A stretch of DNA of 64,000 bases from Bradyrhizobium tropiciagri (GTDB lineage: Bacteria > Pseudomonadota > Alphaproteobacteria > Rhizobiales > Xanthobacteraceae). The stretch lies in assembly GCF_001189845.1 (NCBI RefSeq), contig NZ_LFLZ01000008.1, positions 62,001-126,000 on the forward strand, in the 5' to 3' direction. Numbering within the stretch: the stretch's first letter is position 1; each line of letters starts with the position of its first letter. Both the position numbers and the translations under genes were made by a program. The notes under the pieces are model-generated. The model was given only the letters and a program-made list of their open reading frames with translations. It was not told where the DNA came from and did not search any database. Shown here piece by piece: positions 18,220-26,976 of this stretch.

Positions 18220-18283
18220 CGAGACCTTTACGGCGCCGGGCTAGCCTGCGGCACATCCCTTGTGCCTGGCCGAGACCTCCGAC

Positions 18284-19864
18284 ATGGCTATCGCCGTCAA
18301 TCCCGTGCAGCCGGTGCTCGCCTCGAAGGAGGCGGACAGCGTTGCACCGGACCTCACGCTGGAGGCGGGCAGCGTCATCAATGCGCAGGTCCTGAAGGTG
18401 CTTTCCGCCGATCTGGTGCGGATCGCGATCGCCAGCCTGTCGATCGATGTCCAGACCGAGGTGCCGCTGCAACAGGGCCAGAACCTGCAGCTTGCGGTGT
18501 CGCAGAGCAATGACGGCATCCGTCTGCAACTGGTTGGATCGGGCGCGGACACCGGCGATGCGGTGCAGCTATCGCCGGGCGCGGCCAACGCCACGGCCGC
18601 GCCGCAACCCGTCGCCACGGCGCCGAAGGCCGCGCTGACGCCGCTCGAGCGCGTCACCATCACCGCCACTGCACAGCACGCGGCGGCCGTGCAGGGCAGT
18701 CAAGCGCCGCTGTTTGCCAATCTCACGGCGGTCGCGTCAGCCAATCTGCCGCCAAAGCTGCAGGCCGCGATCGCCCAGGTGCTGGCGCAGCAGACCGGCC
18801 TTGACGAGAATTTGAGCGGCGATGCCGTCAAGGCCGGCTTCCAGAAGTCCGGCCTGCTGCTGGAGGCGACGCTCGCATCTAGCGTCGCGCCGGCGAGCGG
18901 CAGTGCGCCCGATCTGAAGGCCGCGCTGATCGTGCTGCGCCAGGCGCTGACCTCGCTCGGCGCGGGTGACGCCGCGAGGCCTGCGCCCACGCCGCTGCAG
19001 CAACCGGCGTTGCCCGGCGTCGGAGCGGCGCCGAGCCTCGTGCCGTCAGGTACGCCCGGCCTCGACGTCCAGGAGATCCTGCTGCCGCAGGCCCGCCTGC
19101 CGGTGGCCGAGGATCTCACCCGCGGCGTCACTGGGCTCGCCGGCGCGCTCGCGGATGCGCTCGATGCCGGCCCGTCTTCCGGTGGCGCGCTCAATCTGAT
19201 CCAGGAAGCGCTGCATGAGCTCGGCAACCCGGCACGGCAGGACACCGCGGCCAGGGAGATGCTGCCCGGCGATGTGCCCGCGCGCGGCAGCACGCCGCCA
19301 CCGCCGTTTCACGGCGCGCTGCCGTCGGTCCAGGCCGTCGCGGAGCCGTCGATCGCGCCAGGCGCGCCGCTCGCAACCACAGCGCATCGCCTGCTGGAAA
19401 ACACCGATGCGGCACTGGCGCGGCAGACGCTGCTGCAGGTCGCCTCGCTGCCGGGCCACGGCGATGCTGCGCGTCCGCAGCTCGATGCGATGGTGCCACG
19501 CTGGAATTTCGAGATTCCATTCCTGACCCAGCAGGGCACGGCGATGGCGCAGTTCGAGATTTCCCGCGACGGCGGCGGCAATGAAGTCGAGGCCGCCAAG
19601 CGGGTGTGGCGGGCGCGCTTTACGCTCGACGTCGAACCGGCCGGGCCGGTGCACGCGCTGGTCTCGCTGAACGGCGAGCGCACTTCGGTGCGGATGTGGG
19701 CCGAGCGGCCGTCGACCGCCGCGCAGCTGCGCGCCGGCGCCTCCGAGCTGAGCCAGGCGCTGACCAGGGCCGAGCTGACGCCCGGCGATATCGAGATCCG
19801 CGACGGCAGTCCGCCGCAACCTGCGCCCGCGCGCGCCGGCCATTTCCTGGACCGCGCATCATGA
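18284..19864 (+). CDS. FliK-like flagellar hook-length control protein
   Basis: A 526-aa Ala/Pro/Leu-rich protein. The long low-complexity N-terminal two thirds fit a ruler-like segment. A conserved C-terminal Flg_hook-type domain lies at about residues 410-510 (RWNFEIPFLTQQGTAMAQFEI ... RFTLDVEPAGPVHALVSL). FliK secretes through the flagellar type III apparatus and switches its substrate specificity via FlhB. It overlaps the next gene by 4 nt (ATGA), and that gene encodes an FlhB C-terminal-like protein, which strongly supports the assignment. No other flagellar gene is in the window. Confidence 0.82.
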   Translation: MAIAVNPVQPVLASKEADSVAPDLTLEAGSVINAQVLKVLSADLVRIAIASLSIDVQTEVPLQQGQNLQLAVSQSNDGIRLQLVGSGADTGDAVQLSPGAANATAAPQPVATAPKAALTPLERVTITATAQHAAAVQGSQAPLFANLTAVASANLPPKLQAAIAQVLAQQTGLDENLSGDAVKAGFQKSGLLLEATLASSVAPASGSAPDLKAALIVLRQALTSLGAGDAARPAPTPLQQPALPGVGAAPSLVPSGTPGLDVQEILLPQARLPVAEDLTRGVTGLAGALADALDAGPSSGGALNLIQEALHELGNPARQDTAAREMLPGDVPARGSTPPPPFHGALPSVQAVAEPSIAPGAPLATTAHRLLENTDAALARQTLLQVASLPGHGDAARPQLDAMVPRWNFEIPFLTQQGTAMAQFEISRDGGGNEVEAAKRVWRARFTLDVEPAGPVHALVSLNGERTSVRMWAERPSTAAQLRAGASELSQALTRAELTPGDIEIRDGSPPQPAPARAGHFLDRAS

Positions 19865-20124
19865 GCGAGGCGCAGAACCAGCTCGCGGTCGCGCTGCACT
19901 ACGACCACGCCGGCGCGCCGCGCGTGGTGGCCAAAGGCAAGGGCGCGATCGGCGCCAAGATCATCGAGGTCGCGAAGGCCAACGACATCCCGATCGAGGA
20001 GAATGAGGTCTTGGCCGGCGCGCTCTCCAACGTCGAGCTCGGCGACGAGATCCCGGCCGAGCTCTACAAGGCCGTCGCCGAGGTGCTGGTGTTCGTGCTG
20101 CGGATGTCGGGCCGGGCGCGGTAG
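19861..20124 (+). CDS. FlhB C-terminal-domain-like protein (EscU/YscU/FlhB family fragment-type)
   Basis: An 87-aa stand-alone protein matching the cytoplasmic C-terminal domain of the FlhB/YscU export-switch family. It has AVALHYDHAGAPRVVAKGKG near the N-terminus, then IPIEENEVLAGALSNVELGDEIPAELYKAVAEVLVFV. The autocleavage NPTH motif of full FlhB is absent, as in other orphan FlhB-like small proteins (FhlB type). Translationally coupled to the FliK-like gene (ATGA), so the two products probably act together in export switching. Confidence 0.85.
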   Translation: MSEAQNQLAVALHYDHAGAPRVVAKGKGAIGAKIIEVAKANDIPIEENEVLAGALSNVELGDEIPAELYKAVAEVLVFVLRMSGRAR

Positions 20125-20137
20125 CGCGCGGCGCGCG

Positions 20138-21247
20138 TCAGTCGAGACCCCAGGTGTGTGGCTCCAACAGTTCGACAGGTGGCTTGATCTCATCGATCGA
20201 GACCGGACGCCGCGTCAGGCGGGTCGCAATCCATGTCCTTGCAGAACCCCACGACAACAGGGTTTCCTTGAGAACGAGGCCGTCCTCGCTCAGGCAGTGT
20301 ATCGTGCCGCCGTCGGCGACTCCCGGATCCATGCGATACCAGCGACACGTCTCACCGAGAATCGTATCGGTTCGACCCAAATCCGTTGGCGTTGTACGCG
20401 TCTCCATTGGCGGAGCGAATTTCAACTGCGTGACAGCAAGGTGATCGGGAACCCCAAATTCGTCACTTGTGTAGTAAAGCCGCGCCCAACTCGCATCGCG
20501 AGCGATTTCGATCCTGCGAGACCGACCGCCTATCTGCTCTTTGAATTGCCATGGGCCACTCCGGCGGACCGTCTGGATCGGGGGGCTGGTCGGTTTGGCA
20601 TTTCCCGCTGGCTCCATGATGATCTCATGGTCCGGCTTTGTTGAGCTCATGGGCGTATCGCGCTGCCACCAGTCGAGTGCCAGCAGTGGGCGTGGCGGAT
20701 GGACCTCGTTGTCGGCGACCGGCCGGCGTTCGATGTTCGTCGCCTCGACTGATCTTTGGACTTCACCCCCGTAAATCGATCTGTGCCAGAGCTCGATGCC
20801 ATCATCAGTCACGCAGCTGGATTCGGAGGATTTCAGGCGACCATAGTCCGGCTTGCTTCGCAGGGTTTCCCACACCGTACAGCTTTCACCGAGATGGGTC
20901 TGTCGCTCACCTGTGTTGTGCGCCTCGTAGTCGATACCGTCCCATCGCAAGCGGCGGCGCCTGATATCAATTCCCCCGGCATAGTACTCAATAGCGACCC
21001 CGTTGCCTGCGTAATACACGCCATTTGGCGAGTCCCTACCTGGGGTTGCGCGGGTCCAATGATCGTGGTGTATCACGATCTGGCTGCCTTCCTTAGGATC
21101 ATAGGATTTCGTAACTGTAGTGGTTACTTCATAGTCCGGTGGAGATATTCCGGGCGGCACGAACGGCGCCTCGGCGGCGGCCTGGCCGGCAGTCACGCAA
21201 AACATGATCAGTAGCAGCCCACGCAAGACGCGCTCCTGTTCGAGCAT
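20138..21247 (-). CDS. Exported protein with an internal duplication, function unknown
   Basis: About 369 aa. The ATG at 21247 gives a signal peptide (LRGLLLIMFCVTAGQAAAE); the frame is open further upstream but would overlap the divergent gene. Two halves share the pattern LGE-C-x-x-W (LGESCTVWET and LGETCRWYRM), then C-x-x-D/E-D-G and a terminal RPV-x-x-x-E-x-x-PP (ERRPVADNEVHPP and TRRPVSIDEIKPP). This points to two tandem copies of one beta-rich domain, loosely like DUF4412-type lipoprotein domains. It is divergent from the class D beta-lactamase-like gene. No function is assigned. Confidence 0.7.
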   Translation of the reverse strand: MLEQERVLRGLLLIMFCVTAGQAAAEAPFVPPGISPPDYEVTTTVTKSYDPKEGSQIVIHHDHWTRATPGRDSPNGVYYAGNGVAIEYYAGGIDIRRRRLRWDGIDYEAHNTGERQTHLGESCTVWETLRSKPDYGRLKSSESSCVTDDGIELWHRSIYGGEVQRSVEATNIERRPVADNEVHPPRPLLALDWWQRDTPMSSTKPDHEIIMEPAGNAKPTSPPIQTVRRSGPWQFKEQIGGRSRRIEIARDASWARLYYTSDEFGVPDHLAVTQLKFAPPMETRTTPTDLGRTDTILGETCRWYRMDPGVADGGTIHCLSEDGLVLKETLLSWGSARTWIATRLTRRPVSIDEIKPPVELLEPHTWGLD

Positions 21248-21383
21248 TCCAAGCGCCTCAACCTTGGCGCGAATTGTGCCGGCAAGTTGGCGGCGGAACG
21301 CCTGATCTGGCGTTTTTGCTGTCATTGTTTTACCACGATGCCATCCACCATCGTCGTCAACCCGAAACAGTTCAGGTCCCCTC

Positions 21384-22196
21384 GTGATCCATCGCCGCCA
21401 TGCGCTCGGTCTGTTTGCCACCGCCGCTATCCTGCCGTCGCGCAGTTTTGCGAATGTGTCCTACCAGCGCAGCGAGTTTCGCGAGGATTTGCAGAAGCGG
21501 TTCTTCGATCTTGGCACCGAGGGCACCTTCGTGGGCTACAAGATCGACGACTATCTGATCATCGCGAGCGACAAGGTGCGCTCGGGCGAGGGCAGGCTGC
21601 CGGCTTCGACCTTCAAGATCCCGAACGCGCTGATCGCGCTCGACACCGGCGTGGTGCAGGATCCCGACAAGGACGTCTTCAAGTGGGACGGCATCACGCG
21701 TAGCATCGAGGCCTGGAACAAGGACCACACGCTGCGCTCGGCGATCGCGGTGTCAGCCTTCCCGGTGTTCCAGGAGATCGCCCGCCGGATCGGCGAGGAG
21801 CGGATGAAGACATATCTCGACACGATCGACTACGGCAACCGCGACATCGGCGGCGGCATCGACCAGTTCTGGGTCTCCGGCAATTTGCGGATCGATCCGG
21901 TGCAGCAGATCGATTTCCTCGACCGGCTGCGCCGCGGCGTGCTGCCGGTCGGCAAGCGCAGCCAAGAGCTGGTGCGCGACATCCTCCCCGTGACGAAGGT
22001 CGGCGACGCCGTCATCCGCGCCAAGACCGGCCTCACCGACAAGGAACACGGCTCGCTCGGCTGGCTGGTCGGCTGGTCCGAGAAGGGCAGCGACATCACC
22101 GTGTTCGCGATGAACATGGACTGCAAGACTCAGGCGCAGATCGACGCGCGGATGAGCGTCACGCAGCAATGCCTGACCGATATCGTCGCACTGTGA
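21384..22196 (+). CDS. Class D (OXA-type) beta-lactamase-like protein
   Basis: A 270-aa exported protein of the class D beta-lactamase/BlaR penicillin-binding fold, apparent GTG start. The active-site motif STFK is at residues 75-78 (Ser75, Lys78), followed by YGN at 150-152 and KTG at 214-216 with GSLGWLVGW downstream. The S-x-V motif is altered to SAF at 124-126. The architecture is otherwise canonical, including Trp near FDQFWVSGNLRI. It may hydrolyse penicillins or be a housekeeping homologue with weak activity. Resistance cannot be concluded from sequence. Confidence 0.87.
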   Translation: MIHRRHALGLFATAAILPSRSFANVSYQRSEFREDLQKRFFDLGTEGTFVGYKIDDYLIIASDKVRSGEGRLPASTFKIPNALIALDTGVVQDPDKDVFKWDGITRSIEAWNKDHTLRSAIAVSAFPVFQEIARRIGEERMKTYLDTIDYGNRDIGGGIDQFWVSGNLRIDPVQQIDFLDRLRRGVLPVGKRSQELVRDILPVTKVGDAVIRAKTGLTDKEHGSLGWLVGWSEKGSDITVFAMNMDCKTQAQIDARMSVTQQCLTDIVAL

Positions 22197-22278
22197 CGGG
22201 CTGACCTGCGCGCGCCGCGGCTGGTAGGCGCTGTGCGGCTCGACTAGCATCCTCCGATAAAATCAAGCGGAGGAAATC

Positions 22279-22935
22279 ATGCATTCAGCAACAGTCTGGC
22301 TCTCGTCGCTCACGCTGGCCGCGGCCGGCGGCTGGCTCGCGGCCACGGTGTTATCAGTGCCGGCCACCAGCAAGGAGCCGCGCTTCCCGCAGCTGACGAT
22401 GGATCAGCTCAACGACCTGCAGAAGCCGCTCGGCGAGCAGATCATGAAAGTGTCGAGCGTCGGCATCGGCGGTCCCTACAATCCGATCATCAGGAGCCCG
22501 GTGCTAGGCCAGCGGCTCTATGATCTGTTCTATTACCTGCGCTGGCAGACTTCGGTGCCGACCAGGCTGAACGAATTCGCGATCCTGATCATCGGCCGGC
22601 AGTGGCGCTCGCAGGTCGAATGGTTCGCGCATGCGCCGCTCGCGGCCAAGGCCGGGCTGTCGGCCGACGTCATCGCCGAGCTGAAGGCCGGCAACCGTCC
22701 GTCGAAGATGGCCGACGACGAAGCCGTGGTGTACGACTTCGTCACCGAGCTGACCACGACCAAGAAGGTTTCCGACGCGACCTATGCCCGAGCCAAGACG
22801 ATCTTCAACGATCAACAGATCGTCGATCTCACCGCGCTCGCCGGCAATTACGTGATGGTGGCGATGATCCTGGCGATGGCCGAGGAGACCGTGCCGCCGG
22901 GCAAGGAAGAGCCGTTCAAGGTCGGCGAGAAGTAG
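22279..22935 (+). CDS. Carboxymuconolactone decarboxylase/AhpD-like protein
   Basis: A 218-aa protein with an N-terminal hydrophobic segment (SLTLAAAGGWLAATVL), so possibly exported or anchored. The CMD-like helical core spans about residues 80-200 (RLNEFAILIIGRQWRSQVEWFAHAPLAAKAGLS). The redox CxxC of AhpD is absent; Glu and His remain in the EWFAH segment. It may act as a lactone-type decarboxylase or have another function. GGAGG lies in front of the ATG. Confidence 0.8.
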   Translation: MHSATVWLSSLTLAAAGGWLAATVLSVPATSKEPRFPQLTMDQLNDLQKPLGEQIMKVSSVGIGGPYNPIIRSPVLGQRLYDLFYYLRWQTSVPTRLNEFAILIIGRQWRSQVEWFAHAPLAAKAGLSADVIAELKAGNRPSKMADDEAVVYDFVTELTTTKKVSDATYARAKTIFNDQQIVDLTALAGNYVMVAMILAMAEETVPPGKEEPFKVGEK

Positions 22936-23010
22936 CGACGCAGACTTCGCTTCACGTCGCCCCGTAAGAGCGGGGCGACGCAGCGCCGCTCGACCTGATC
23001 TCATCTCGCG

Positions 23011-23499
23011 CTAGTGCCGCGCGAGCGCCAGCGAAACCGCCGTCACGTTGCTCTGCTGCGGACGGATCGACACGGATTGCTTGCCGCCACGCGTGGTGAG
23101 CGAGAGGTCGGCGGAGAAATTGTTGCCGCGCGCGGCGGCGTCAACGCGATCGCCGGTCGCGCGCCCCGAGATCGTTCCGGACGCATTCCGGCTCGCCTCG
23201 GTCCATGCGCCGGAGATCGCACCACCGCGATATTCGACGTCGCTGGTGAGATCGAAATTGTAACTCGCGCTGGCGCATTTGAGCGACAGGCGAAGTTCGG
23301 CGCCGGTGCCGTCGACGTCGTATTTGGCGCGGCAGCGCAGTTGCTCCTGCATGCCATCCGATGTCGTCAGCGTGCCTCCGCCGGACCATGAACCCGCCAT
23401 GGCGAGCAAAGGCGAGGCAGGCGCGGCTTGCGAGGGCGATGCAAATACGCCGAGCGACAGCAGCACGAGGCTGGTCTTCGCGAGTGTTGATCGAGACAT
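23011..23499 (-). CDS. Small exported protein, function unknown
   Basis: A 162-aa protein with a signal peptide (SLVLLSLGVFASPSQAA). The mature part has SWSGGGTLTTSDG near its start and two Cys (LRCRAKYDVDG, SLKCASASY), then ends in a Gly/Ser-rich beta pattern. The layout resembles lipocalin-like small periplasmic proteins common in rhizobia. The ATG at 23499 follows a good ribosome site; a longer start at 23529 is possible. Confidence 0.7.
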   Translation of the reverse strand: MSRSTLAKTSLVLLSLGVFASPSQAAPASPLLAMAGSWSGGGTLTTSDGMQEQLRCRAKYDVDGTGAELRLSLKCASASYNFDLTSDVEYRGGAISGAWTEASRNASGTISGRATGDRVDAAARGNNFSADLSLTTRGGKQSVSIRPQQSNVTAVSLALARH

Positions 23500-23600
23500 C
23501 CTGAGCTCCTCTACCGGTTGATGCCTCATAACGCGGCAGGGTTCCGAAGGTTCTTACCGCGCGCCGTCGCGCGCAAGGCCGGTTCCGCGCCGACCGAAGA

Positions 23601-25004
23601 TTAGCGCCCGATCGCCCGCTGCAACGCAGGCATCAGTTTCGGGTCGCGGCACTGCGCGACGTTGAAGCGCATGAAGCCGGTGGCCGATTGCGTGGTGCTG
23701 AACACGTTGCCCGGCGCCAGCACGATGTTGTCGGCGAGCGCAGCGCGTGCCACGTCCGCAGAGTCGCAGCCGTCGGGCAGGCGGCACCAGAGCTGGAAGC
23801 CGCCGCGCGGCATCAGCCACGGCTCGATGCCGATGCGCTGCAATTTCTCGCCGACGTCGCGGCGGGCGCGCGCGAGCCGCCGGCGCAGCTCCTCGACATG
23901 CTTGCGGTAGAAGCCGGTCGCCAAGACGCTCGCGATGATTTCGGTCGCGACCGCGCAGGGGCCGCCGAACCCGGTCGCGACCTGCAGATCGACCAGCTGC
24001 TCGACCCAGTCGGCGCGCGCCGCGATGAAGCCGCAGCGCAGCGACGCCGACAGCGTCTTGGAGAAACTGCCGATCCGGATCACGCGGTTCAGCCCGTCGA
24101 GGGCCGCGAGCCGCGCCGACGGCTCCGGCTCGAAATCGGCGAAGATGTCGTCCTCGACGATGGTGAGATCGTAGGCGGTGGCGGCATTCAGCACGCGGTG
24201 CGCGGTCTGCGGCGACATCGTCGCCCCGGTCGGATTGTGCAGCCCTGACACGGTGATGTAGAGCCGCGGCCGCTCGGCGTCGAGCACGGCCTCGAAGCTT
24301 GCGATATCGGGCCCCGACGGGGTGTAGGGCACGCTGACGAGCTTGACCTGATGGGCGCGCAGCAGCGCCCGGAAATTGAAATAGCAGGGATCGTCGATCA
24401 GCACCGTGTCGCCGGGCCGTAGCAGGAAGCGGCAGATCAGGTCGATCGCCTGGGTGCCGGACATCGTGAGCAGCACCTGCTCGGGCGACACTTCGAGGCC
24501 CTCGTCGGCGAACCGCGCCATCAACGTGCGGCGCAGGGCCAGCGAGCCGCGCGTCGCACCGTAATCGGCGAGCACGGCGTCCTCGGCCCGCGCCAGGCCG
24601 CGGAACGCGCGCCGCAGCGCCTCGGTCGGCATCCAGTCGGCGGGCAGCCAGCCGCAGCCCGGCTTCAGCGCGCCGCTCGCGGCGTCGAGCGATTGCCGCG
24701 ACACCCAGAACGGATCGACGGCGCGGTCGTGCTGCGGCTGGTCCTTGGCCAGCGAAAGCGGCGGCAGCGCCGCCGACGAGACATAGAAGCCGGAGCCCGG
24801 CCGCGCCCGGATCAGGCCCTCGGCGGCGAGCCGGTCATAGGCCTCGACCACGGTCGAGGGCGAGACGCCCATGGTCGCGGCAAAGCTGCGGATCGAGGGC
24901 AGGCGGTCGTCGGCGGCGAGCGCGCGGCTCGCGATCCTGGCGCGGATCGCGTTCATCACTTCGGTGGTTCGGGTCGCCTTCGGTGCGTTGGCTGGTCGCT
25001 GCAA
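23601..25004 (-). CDS. MocR-type PLP-dependent regulator (GntR HTH plus aminotransferase-like domain)
   Basis: A 467-aa MocR/GabR-family protein. The N-terminal GntR winged helix (about residues 13-80) has DDRLPSIRSFAATMGVSPST. It is joined to an aminotransferase fold-type I domain with the PLP-lysine region GSFSKTLSASLR, and IVEDDIFADFEP earlier. The apparent start at 25004 is TTG; the next Met (17) would cut into the HTH, so TTG or an upstream start is needed. It is divergent from the EamA transporter, whose expression it probably controls in response to a PLP adduct or amine. Confidence 0.87.
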   Translation of the reverse strand: MQRPANAPKATRTTEVMNAIRARIASRALAADDRLPSIRSFAATMGVSPSTVVEAYDRLAAEGLIRARPGSGFYVSSAALPPLSLAKDQPQHDRAVDPFWVSRQSLDAASGALKPGCGWLPADWMPTEALRRAFRGLARAEDAVLADYGATRGSLALRRTLMARFADEGLEVSPEQVLLTMSGTQAIDLICRFLLRPGDTVLIDDPCYFNFRALLRAHQVKLVSVPYTPSGPDIASFEAVLDAERPRLYITVSGLHNPTGATMSPQTAHRVLNAATAYDLTIVEDDIFADFEPEPSARLAALDGLNRVIRIGSFSKTLSASLRCGFIAARADWVEQLVDLQVATGFGGPCAVATEIIASVLATGFYRKHVEELRRRLARARRDVGEKLQRIGIEPWLMPRGGFQLWCRLPDGCDSADVARAALADNIVLAPGNVFSTTQSATGFMRFNVAQCRDPKLMPALQRAIGR

Positions 25005-25005
25005 G

Positions 25006-25029
25006 TGTATGCCTACCTTTACCCATACA
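25006..25029. promoter_or_regulatory. Candidate MocR operator (inverted repeat)
   Basis: TGTATG at 25006-25011 and CATACA at 25024-25029 form a 6-bp inverted repeat with a 12-nt spacer, in the region between the MocR-type gene and the divergent transporter. The position is right for autoregulation and for control of the transporter; the short arms keep confidence modest. Confidence 0.4.
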
Positions 25030-25110
25030 GTCTGGCGATATTGTACTGATCCGTAACTGACTTGGCTAGCCCGTCGCCGCTATCCTCGTCCGCGAAAGAC
25101 GAGGTACGTG

Positions 25111-26022
25111 ATGAGCGATTCGAAGACGTTGTCGGGAAAGTCCTGGGCCGGCGAGGGGAGCGGCGGCGCGTCGCTGGAAGGCTGGGGCAGCGGCCTGCTC
25201 GGTGTGATCATCTTCAGCGGCTCGCTGCCTGCGACCCGCGTCGCCGTCGCCGGGTTCTCGCCGCTGTTCCTGACCTCGGCGCGCGCGGCGATCGCGGCGC
25301 TGCTCGGCGCCGTGCTGCTCGCGGTGTTGCGGCAGCCCTGGCCGGAGCGGCGCGATCTGGTGTCGCTGACCATCGTCGCGCTCGGCGTCGTGATCGGCTT
25401 TCCGCTGCTGACCGCGCTCGCGCTCCAGCACATCACCTCAGCGCATTCGATCGTGTTCATCGGGCTGCTGCCGCTGTCGACCGCGGTGTTCGGCGTGCTG
25501 CGCGGCGGCGAGCGGCCGAAGCCAAAGTTCTGGCTGTTCTCCTGCATCGGCAGCGCGACGGTCGCAGCCTTCGCTCTGTCGGGCGACGGATCGGCGTCGC
25601 TGACCGGTGACTTGCTGATGGTCGCCGCCATCATCGTCTGCGGCCTCGGCTATGCCGAAGGCGCGGCGCTGTCGCGCCGGCTCGGCGGCTGGCAGGTGAT
25701 CTCCTGGGCGCTGGTGCTGTCGGCGCCGGTGGTGCTCTTGATGACCATCATGACGCTGCCGCCGAGCTGGCAGAGCATCGGTGCGCCGGCATGGCTCGGG
25801 CTCGCTTATGTCTCGATCTTCAGCATGCTGGTGGGCTTCGTGTTCTGGTATCGCGGGCTTGCGCTCGGCAGCATCGCCAGCGTCGGCCAGTTGCAGCTGT
25901 TGCAGCCGTTCTTCGGCCTCGCGCTGGCCGGGCTGCTGCTGCATGAGCCCGTGCCGTGGTCGATGATCGCAGCGACCATGCTGGTCGTCGTCTGTGTCGT
26001 GTTCGCGCGGCGTTTTGCTTGA
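25111..26022 (+). CDS. EamA (DMT-superfamily) inner-membrane exporter
   Basis: A 303-aa drug/metabolite transporter with about 10 predicted membrane segments in two EamA halves. The first is centred on GLLGVIIFSGSLPATRVAVAGF and ends with the SGDGSASLTGDL loop. The second ends with PFFGLALAGLLLHEPVPWSMIAA, typical of the EamA C-terminal motif. GTG at 25108 could also serve, but the ATG at 25111 is the natural start. Divergent from a MocR-type regulator, so the substrate may be an amino acid or amine (inference). Confidence 0.9.
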   Translation: MSDSKTLSGKSWAGEGSGGASLEGWGSGLLGVIIFSGSLPATRVAVAGFSPLFLTSARAAIAALLGAVLLAVLRQPWPERRDLVSLTIVALGVVIGFPLLTALALQHITSAHSIVFIGLLPLSTAVFGVLRGGERPKPKFWLFSCIGSATVAAFALSGDGSASLTGDLLMVAAIIVCGLGYAEGAALSRRLGGWQVISWALVLSAPVVLLMTIMTLPPSWQSIGAPAWLGLAYVSIFSMLVGFVFWYRGLALGSIASVGQLQLLQPFFGLALAGLLLHEPVPWSMIAATMLVVVCVVFARRFA

Positions 26023-26184
26023 GGGAGCATCGGACCTCCCGCCGAAGTGTAAAGCGCGCGCTAACCATGCCAAGTGGTAATTCATGGCGCCCGCCGCACC
26101 GCCCCGCATTGTTGCGGATCGGGTTTCAGTGATCCTTAAGCCGAGCTGCTCACCTTGCGCGCTGACGCGACATCAGAGGGGCAG

Positions 26185-26976
26185 ATGACCTTCAGGTTCA
26201 TTGCGCCTGACGTGATCAGGTCGGCAAGCCAGCGTGCACTGCTGGCGCAGTGGGATCAACTGGCCGCCGGCCGGCCATTTCCCGCCTTTGCCGAGCTGAA
26301 GCCGGATTCGGCGATCCATGATCCCCGGCAACTCGTCGCATGGGCGGTCGAAGGCGAGGGCCGGCTGCGCAAGTTTCGCGCGATGTATCAGGGCGAGAAT
26401 GTTGCCGAGGCGTTCAATTCGGCCTGGGCCGGAAAGACCATGGAGCAGGTGGTCCCGATGTCGCTCCGGCGCATCACGCTGACGCCGGCGAAGGACTGCG
26501 CCGCAAGCGGCTGCGCGGTCTACATGGTGTTCTCCACCGTTGATGCCAACGATCAGCGGGTCGATTGCGAGCGGCTGCTGCTGCCGTTCGGCAATGGCGC
26601 GAAGGTCGAGCATCTGCTCGCATCGCTGCAATTGACGGCGGTCGCAAGCAGGCCCCGCATCGTCAAGCATTTCGACATGCAGGCGGACGTGCGGTTGCAG
26701 GTAAGGATCCGTTCCGGCTTCTCGGCGGTCGTGACCGCCGGCGACCAGCGCCGGGCTTCCCGGCGCAATGTCGCGCGGGCGGCACGGATCAGCTTTGCCC
26801 GGCGCAGCATGACCTGCATCGTCCGCAACCTCTCCACAACCGGCGCTGCGGTCGAGGCCACCGATCCCGCCGCCATCCCCGACAGTTTCCGTCTCGTGCT
26901 GGAGATGGAAGCGACCGAACGGCGCTGCCGCGTGGTCTGGCGCAGGAAAGGCCGGATCGGGGTCGAGTTCAGCTGA
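26185..26976 (+). CDS. PAS_5 plus PilZ domain protein (probable c-di-GMP effector)
   Basis: A 263-aa cytoplasmic protein. Residues about 8-125 match the PAS_5-like sensor module found in alphaproteobacteria (DQLAAGRPFPAFAELKPDSA, then LRKFRAMYQGENVAEAF). Residues about 190-263 form a PilZ domain: RRASRRN supplies the RxxxR c-di-GMP motif and NLSTTGAAVE the (D/N)xSxxG motif. It likely binds c-di-GMP, perhaps tuning envelope or motility behaviour. GAGGGG precedes the ATG at 26185. Its 3' end overlaps the convergent DUF4260 gene by 8 bp. Confidence 0.85.
   Translation: MTFRFIAPDVIRSASQRALLAQWDQLAAGRPFPAFAELKPDSAIHDPRQLVAWAVEGEGRLRKFRAMYQGENVAEAFNSAWAGKTMEQVVPMSLRRITLTPAKDCAASGCAVYMVFSTVDANDQRVDCERLLLPFGNGAKVEHLLASLQLTAVASRPRIVKHFDMQADVRLQVRIRSGFSAVVTAGDQRRASRRNVARAARISFARRSMTCIVRNLSTTGAAVEATDPAAIPDSFRLVLEMEATERRCRVVWRRKGRIGVEFS

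Noticed and set aside
21384..22196. Acquired antibiotic resistance gene
   Set aside because: Codon use matches the chromosome, there is no mobile element nearby, and a motif is altered, so a resident homologue is more likely.
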